From: Lysinibacter sp. HNR
Lineage (GTDB): Bacteria; Actinomycetota; Actinomycetes; Actinomycetales; Microbacteriaceae
Assembly (NCBI RefSeq): GCF_029760935.1
Contig: NZ_CP121684.1
Location: 806,001-870,000 of the forward strand
Reading direction: 5' to 3'
DNA length: 64,000 nt
A program made the position numbers and the translations under genes. How positions within the stretch are numbered: the first letter of the stretch is position 1; the number at the start of each line of letters is the position of its first letter. Shown here in pieces: positions 60,558 through 64,000 of the stretch. Under the pieces are notes generated by a model. The model was not told where the DNA came from. It saw only the letters and a list, made by a program, of their open reading frames with translations, and made no database searches.

Positions 60558-62278
60558 GCGGTAAGGTGGGCGTTGTGAGAATCGTATTGCTGCTCATGGC
60601 TATGGCGATCACCGTTACCGGGTGTCAATCGGGTATCCCTCGAAGCGGTGCGGTCTACGTAGGGGAACGGGAAAATATTACCGCGGAGCAACCCGTGATT
60701 TTTAATCCTGACGGACCCGCGCAGGGTGCCTCACCCGAAGAAATTGTGCGAGGATTTGTGCGGGCGGCAACCAGTTCAACCGGAGACTACGCGGTTGCCC
60801 GTGAATTCCTCACGACCAGTTTTTCTCCACAGTGGAATCCGTATGCGGGAGTTATTATCGATTCCGGTGAGCGTGGTTGGAGGGGGGAGAACAACCAGAT
60901 CACAATGATGCTCACCCCGGTGTCGACGGTGAACTCACACGGTACAATGCGTTTTTCCCCCTCCGAACAAACCGTGGAGCAGGTTTTTACTCTGCTGCGG
61001 GAGGCGGGTGAGTGGCGTGTGAGTAGTGCGCCGGAGGGGATCGTGCTGGACGAGAGAACGTTCTCCGAGGTTTTTAACGAGCACTCATTGTATTTCATTG
61101 ACCCCCTGACCGAGGTTCTTGTTCCGGATCAGCGTTGGTTTCTTCGGGGTGCTACGATTGCCACTCGAATTGTGACCGAACTCCTCAGTGGTCCCAGTGA
61201 TCTTCTGGCCAACAACGTTACAACAACGGCCTTTCCTAGCGGAACCGTTCTGACCTCTTCCGTGCCAATCAGCGGGAATAATGCGCGAGTAGATCTGAGC
61301 AGAGAGGCGCTAGGCGCTGATGACCGTCAGCTTCAGTTGATGCTTGCACAGATAGAGAGCAGCCTGCAGGATGTCGCCGGTATCACCCGGGCTGAGATTA
61401 TGGTGGGTCAGGTGGGTCTGCTCTCGGGTCCGACCGATCCGGCTCTGGTCACGCGTTACCCGCGGGTTCATAACAACCCTTTTATCCTTAAGTCCGGTGC
61501 TTTGGTCCTGGTAAATTCGGAACAGACTGATCTTCATAACCGCTTTGGCACTGCTGTTGCACAGATGGAACCTGAGGCGCTAGTGGTGCCCTCCGGGAAA
61601 GAATTTGTAGTTGTAAAAAATGCCGGTGGTATTAGCCTCGTCACAGAGCAGGGTACGACGCCCGTGGATACCCGCCCGGGGCTCATTAACCCGGTTGTTG
61701 ACCCGCACGGTTTTGTCTGGAGCGTTCCTCGAGATTCGCCGCTCAGCCTGGCCATCGCTCCAACCCGGGGCGTAGCCACCGGTGCGATGCAAGCGACCTG
61801 GACTGACGCCTCTTCCATTGAATTGATGAGCATTTCGTTGGACGGAACTCGGCTTGTCACGGTCTACAGTCGCGGTGGTAGCTATGTGGTCGCGGCCGTA
61901 GGTGTTGTCCGAAATCAGGAAGGCGCTCCAACAGCGCTCACCGAACCCATAGAGATTCAGAGGTTAACGGAAACGCCGATCGATCTGGACTGGGTGGACG
62001 AAAACAGTGTTGCTGTGGCCTCGGGGGATCAGGTCTCTGGATATTCGTTGGGTATTGTCAGTATGGGGGGAAATGATCAGCAACCCGTTGCGCCGCAGAG
62101 TATCGCCTCTCTCGCGGGGGCAAACAGTATTTCCCAATTGCGTATTCTCGGCAGAAACGGTGAACTTCTGGAGTATCGGAACCCCGGCTGGCAAGCGGTG
62201 ACGAGCGGAGTAACCCTTCTGGCCAAGCAGGCGTATCTCTTCTTCAATATCGATACGCCGCCATCCACAGGGGGATAG
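60554..62278 (+). CDS. lpqB: Lipoprotein LpqB
   Basis: Envelope lipoprotein that in mycobacteria binds the sensor part of MtrB and modulates its output. 574 residues: a lipoprotein signal peptide with lipidated Cys24 (VTGC box), an N-terminal domain to about 190, a GerMN domain about 195-300 (FLRGATIATRIVTELLSGPS, then DLSREALGADDRQLQLMLAQ) and a C-terminal propeller-like region. GTG 60554 overlaps the mtrB stop by four bases (GTGA), supporting a joint mtrA-mtrB-lpqB transcript. Confidence 0.95.
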   Translation: MSGKVGVVRIVLLLMAMAITVTGCQSGIPRSGAVYVGERENITAEQPVIFNPDGPAQGASPEEIVRGFVRAATSSTGDYAVAREFLTTSFSPQWNPYAGVIIDSGERGWRGENNQITMMLTPVSTVNSHGTMRFSPSEQTVEQVFTLLREAGEWRVSSAPEGIVLDERTFSEVFNEHSLYFIDPLTEVLVPDQRWFLRGATIATRIVTELLSGPSDLLANNVTTTAFPSGTVLTSSVPISGNNARVDLSREALGADDRQLQLMLAQIESSLQDVAGITRAEIMVGQVGLLSGPTDPALVTRYPRVHNNPFILKSGALVLVNSEQTDLHNRFGTAVAQMEPEALVVPSGKEFVVVKNAGGISLVTEQGTTPVDTRPGLINPVVDPHGFVWSVPRDSPLSLAIAPTRGVATGAMQATWTDASSIELMSISLDGTRLVTVYSRGGSYVVAAVGVVRNQEGAPTALTEPIEIQRLTETPIDLDWVDENSVAVASGDQVSGYSLGIVSMGGNDQQPVAPQSIASLAGANSISQLRILGRNGELLEYRNPGWQAVTSGVTLLAKQAYLFFNIDTPPSTGG

Positions 62279-62319
62279 TTCCTCTGGTGCTCGGGGTGAT
62301 GGGTGCCCACACTTGATAT

Positions 62320-63114
62320 ATGGCCAGCTCTCCTTCCCCACCACCTCGCTTCCTCCTGTCATCCCAGCGGGTGTGGAACACCTTGAGGGAGAGCCTGCGT
62401 GATGCGGTGGGGTTAGTGTTGCCTACCTGGTGTGTTGTGTGCGGCACCGAAAATCGCTCCGTGTGTGGGGCCTGTCGAGAGACAATCGTTTACCGCGAGA
62501 ACCGCAGAAGTATCCCTGTTGTTGATAGGGCCGGAGCTGTTCGAGAGCTCTGGGTGTGCAGTGCCGTCGCCTATGAGGGGAATGTGCGGCGCATCTTGCT
62601 CGCGGTGAAAGAGGGCAGGAGTGACGCCTCGGGGGCTCTGGCGCCTCTTTTACGCCGTGTCCTGGGCGATGAGCTTGCCCGTCTGTATCGATCGGGTGCG
62701 AGCGCCGGCCGGGTTATTCGAGTCGTTCCGATGCCCTCCACCGCACGAAGCGAACGGTTACGTGGTTTTCGTCCGGTGGAGCTTCTTGTTAGGTCTGGGT
62801 CTCTTTGCGTTTTTGGTTTTTTGGAAGGAGCCTGGAGACAGGATGCGAGCCGGAGGGTGCGTCTCAAAAGATGGTTGCGGGTGCGTAGGAGAAGAAGAAA
62901 AAATCAGGTGGGGCTTTCGCGTACTGAGCGTCAGCGTAATGTTGACGAAACGCTTGTCGCCTCTTATCAATGCGCAACAAATTTTATTGTCATCGTTGAC
63001 GATGTCATCACAACAGGGTCAAGCCTCCGGGAATCCTATAGGGCACTCTCAGAAAAGGGCGGAATTGTGCTGGGCGCAGTCACTCTTGCCCATACCCCGC
63101 GGCATCCTGTGTAA
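62320..63114 (+). CDS. comF: ComF family phosphoribosyltransferase-like protein
   Basis: 264 residues. The N-terminal zinc-finger-like cysteine motif CVVCGTENRSVCGAC (about 38-52) is followed by a PRTase domain ending with the PRPP loop VIVDDVITTGSSL (about 230-242). Before that, NQVGLSRTERQRNV is the ComF hallmark. Between them lies an extremely basic stretch (RRVRLKRWLRVRRRRRKN), with more Arg than typical. In naturally competent bacteria ComF takes part in DNA uptake; in Actinobacteria the role is undefined. It follows lpqB by 41 bases, as in many relatives. Confidence 0.9.
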   Translation: MASSPSPPPRFLLSSQRVWNTLRESLRDAVGLVLPTWCVVCGTENRSVCGACRETIVYRENRRSIPVVDRAGAVRELWVCSAVAYEGNVRRILLAVKEGRSDASGALAPLLRRVLGDELARLYRSGASAGRVIRVVPMPSTARSERLRGFRPVELLVRSGSLCVFGFLEGAWRQDASRRVRLKRWLRVRRRRRKNQVGLSRTERQRNVDETLVASYQCATNFIVIVDDVITTGSSLRESYRALSEKGGIVLGAVTLAHTPRHPV

Positions 63115-63213
63115 ACGAGGTGGAAAATACCAGGCTCGGGGGTGTAGCGTTATTAGAAGGCGAGAAGTAATCGCTCACCCGAGGGCGATGAATCGCACAA
63201 CAGGGAGGTTATT

Positions 63214-63879
63214 ATGGAAGTCAACATCCGTGGTCGAAACGTTGAGATCACCGATCGTTTTGAAGAATATGCCCTCGCTAAGACCGATAAAGTTACCACT
63301 CTCGATGAGCGGGCGCAGGTACTAGAGATTAAGGTCTCACGTCGGAGCGAGCACAGTCCCAGTAATGGAGACCGTGTGGAACTCACCCTTATCGGACCGG
63401 GGCCGGTTATCCGTGCTGAATCAGATGGAAACGATAAGTTCTCCGCGTTTGATGCCGCTCTGAGTCGGCTCATTGAGCGAGTACGCCGGGCAAAAGACCG
63501 CAAGAAAGACAGGCGGGGTCGTGGACGAACCTCTCTCGGCGAGGCGGCCAATGGCGATTTCAGTATCGTGAGTCTTGTCCCGGCCGACGGCGAGATTCTT
63601 GAACAGGTAGCTGCGGGAGAAAATGGCAACGGCGGTGTCGCATCTACGGAGGTTCTAGAAGAGGACTACAATCCCGTGGTTATTCGAGCCAAAGAGTTTG
63701 ACGCTACCTATCTCACCCCGGAAGAGGCGGTCGATCAGATGGAACTGGTCGGTCATGACTTTTACCTGTTTATCGAGGCCGAGACAAAGCGTCCCAGCGT
63801 TGTCTACCGCCGTAAAGGATGGGATTACGGAGTGATCGGTTTGAACCAGCAGATTGATCGCGCGGTGGTTGCTGGTTAG
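63214..63879 (+). CDS. hpf: Ribosome hibernation-promoting factor, long form
   Basis: Binds the decoding centre and dimerises 70S ribosomes into inactive 100S particles in stationary phase or stress. 221 residues, the long form: an N-terminal Y-domain (MEVNIRGRNVEITDRFEEYA to about residue 100, followed by basic RRAKDRKKDRRGRGR), an acidic linker, and the C-terminal dimerisation domain (PVVIRAKEFDATYLTPEEAV to WDYGVIGL). ATG with a GGGAGG site about seven bases upstream. A canonical terminator follows, marking the end of the unit. Confidence 0.96.
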   Translation: MEVNIRGRNVEITDRFEEYALAKTDKVTTLDERAQVLEIKVSRRSEHSPSNGDRVELTLIGPGPVIRAESDGNDKFSAFDAALSRLIERVRRAKDRKKDRRGRGRTSLGEAANGDFSIVSLVPADGEILEQVAAGENGNGGVASTEVLEEDYNPVVIRAKEFDATYLTPEEAVDQMELVGHDFYLFIEAETKRPSVVYRRKGWDYGVIGLNQQIDRAVVAG

Positions 63880-63901
63880 CGTAGGAGAACGGGTCTATCT
63901 T

Positions 63902-63938
63902 AACTGCGGGGCAGTCCGGTTGGCTGCCCCGCAGTTTT
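63902..63938 (+). terminator. Intrinsic terminator of hpf
   Basis: AACTGCGGGGCAG (63902-63914) pairs perfectly with 63924-63936, 13 bp, loop of nine, followed by T's (63935-63938). This is the most canonical terminator in the window. Confidence 0.9.
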
Positions 63939-64000
63939 GTGGAAGGCGTGTTCGGTTCATAATTACAGGATGTGGAGTCCGGAGCGATTTCGCTCATAAA

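Noticed and set aside
62308-62319. A leaderless promoter for comF
   Set aside because: The A/T-rich TGATAT touches the start codon itself, too close for a -10; comF is more likely read from the mtrA-lpqB transcript.

Overview
The window reads as one contiguous piece of an actinobacterial chromosome, most likely from the family Microbacteriaceae. This rests on gene order and family content, not on a database search. The supporting blocks are nusA-ylxR-infB-rbfA, guaB3-antiporter-SURF1-DUF3817-guaA, sucCD-DUF6350-purN-purH and mtrA-mtrB-lpqB-comF-hpf. Start codons are often GTG and several genes look leaderless, with a -10 hexamer ending about 6-9 bases before the start codon. I see no tRNA, rRNA, CRISPR array, complete insertion sequence or phage gene.

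Layout. Bases 1-8337 hold the end of a transglutaminase-fold membrane protein whose catalytic Cys and His are missing, then proS, nusA, ylxR, infB and rbfA; rimP is absent from its usual place before nusA. Bases 8569-15431 hold a small secreted protein, guaB3, a two-gene cation/proton antiporter, a SURF1 protein, a DUF3817 membrane protein and guaA. Bases 15532-24690 hold two membrane proteins, a glycerophosphodiesterase, the helicase pcrA, a secreted coiled-coil/lysozyme-fold protein and sucCD. Bases 24861-30586 hold a DUF6350 membrane protein, purN, purH, an alkyltransferase-like protein, a GNAT acetyltransferase and icd.

Bases 30777-38570 form an amino-sugar locus: ROK repressor, ABC importer without its own ATPase, cytoplasmic NagZ-type GH3 enzyme, ROK sugar kinase and nagB. 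Bases 38589-44727 hold two MFS transporters, a small membrane protein, a PabC-like aminotransferase-fold enzyme, a DUF2568 protein and purU. Bases 44883-47203 hold a ZTP (pfl) riboswitch followed by glyA and folD. Bases 47229-56593 form a second amino-sugar locus: nagA-type deacetylase, DeoR regulator, class II aldolase, PfkB kinase, ROK kinase and SIS-domain enzyme, divergent from a second ABC importer. Together these describe a complete GalNAc-type (tagatose) route. Bases 57025-63879 hold a membrane protein with a damaged or unusual 5' end, then mtrA, mtrB, lpqB, comF and hpf, closed by a canonical terminator.

Two themes connect the genes. One is one-carbon and purine metabolism: purN, purH, purU, glyA, folD, guaA, guaB3 and possibly pabC. 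The riboswitch before glyA-folD belongs to a class that senses ZMP/ZTP, and ZMP is the substrate of PurH. The other is scavenging of N-acetylated amino sugars by two parallel loci that seem to share functions: the only deacetylase seen is in the second locus and the only nagB is in the first. No wholly new system stands out. The best leads are the regulatory RNA structures, the paired amino-sugar loci with their operators, the catalytically dead transglutaminase-like protein and the membrane gene without a start codon.
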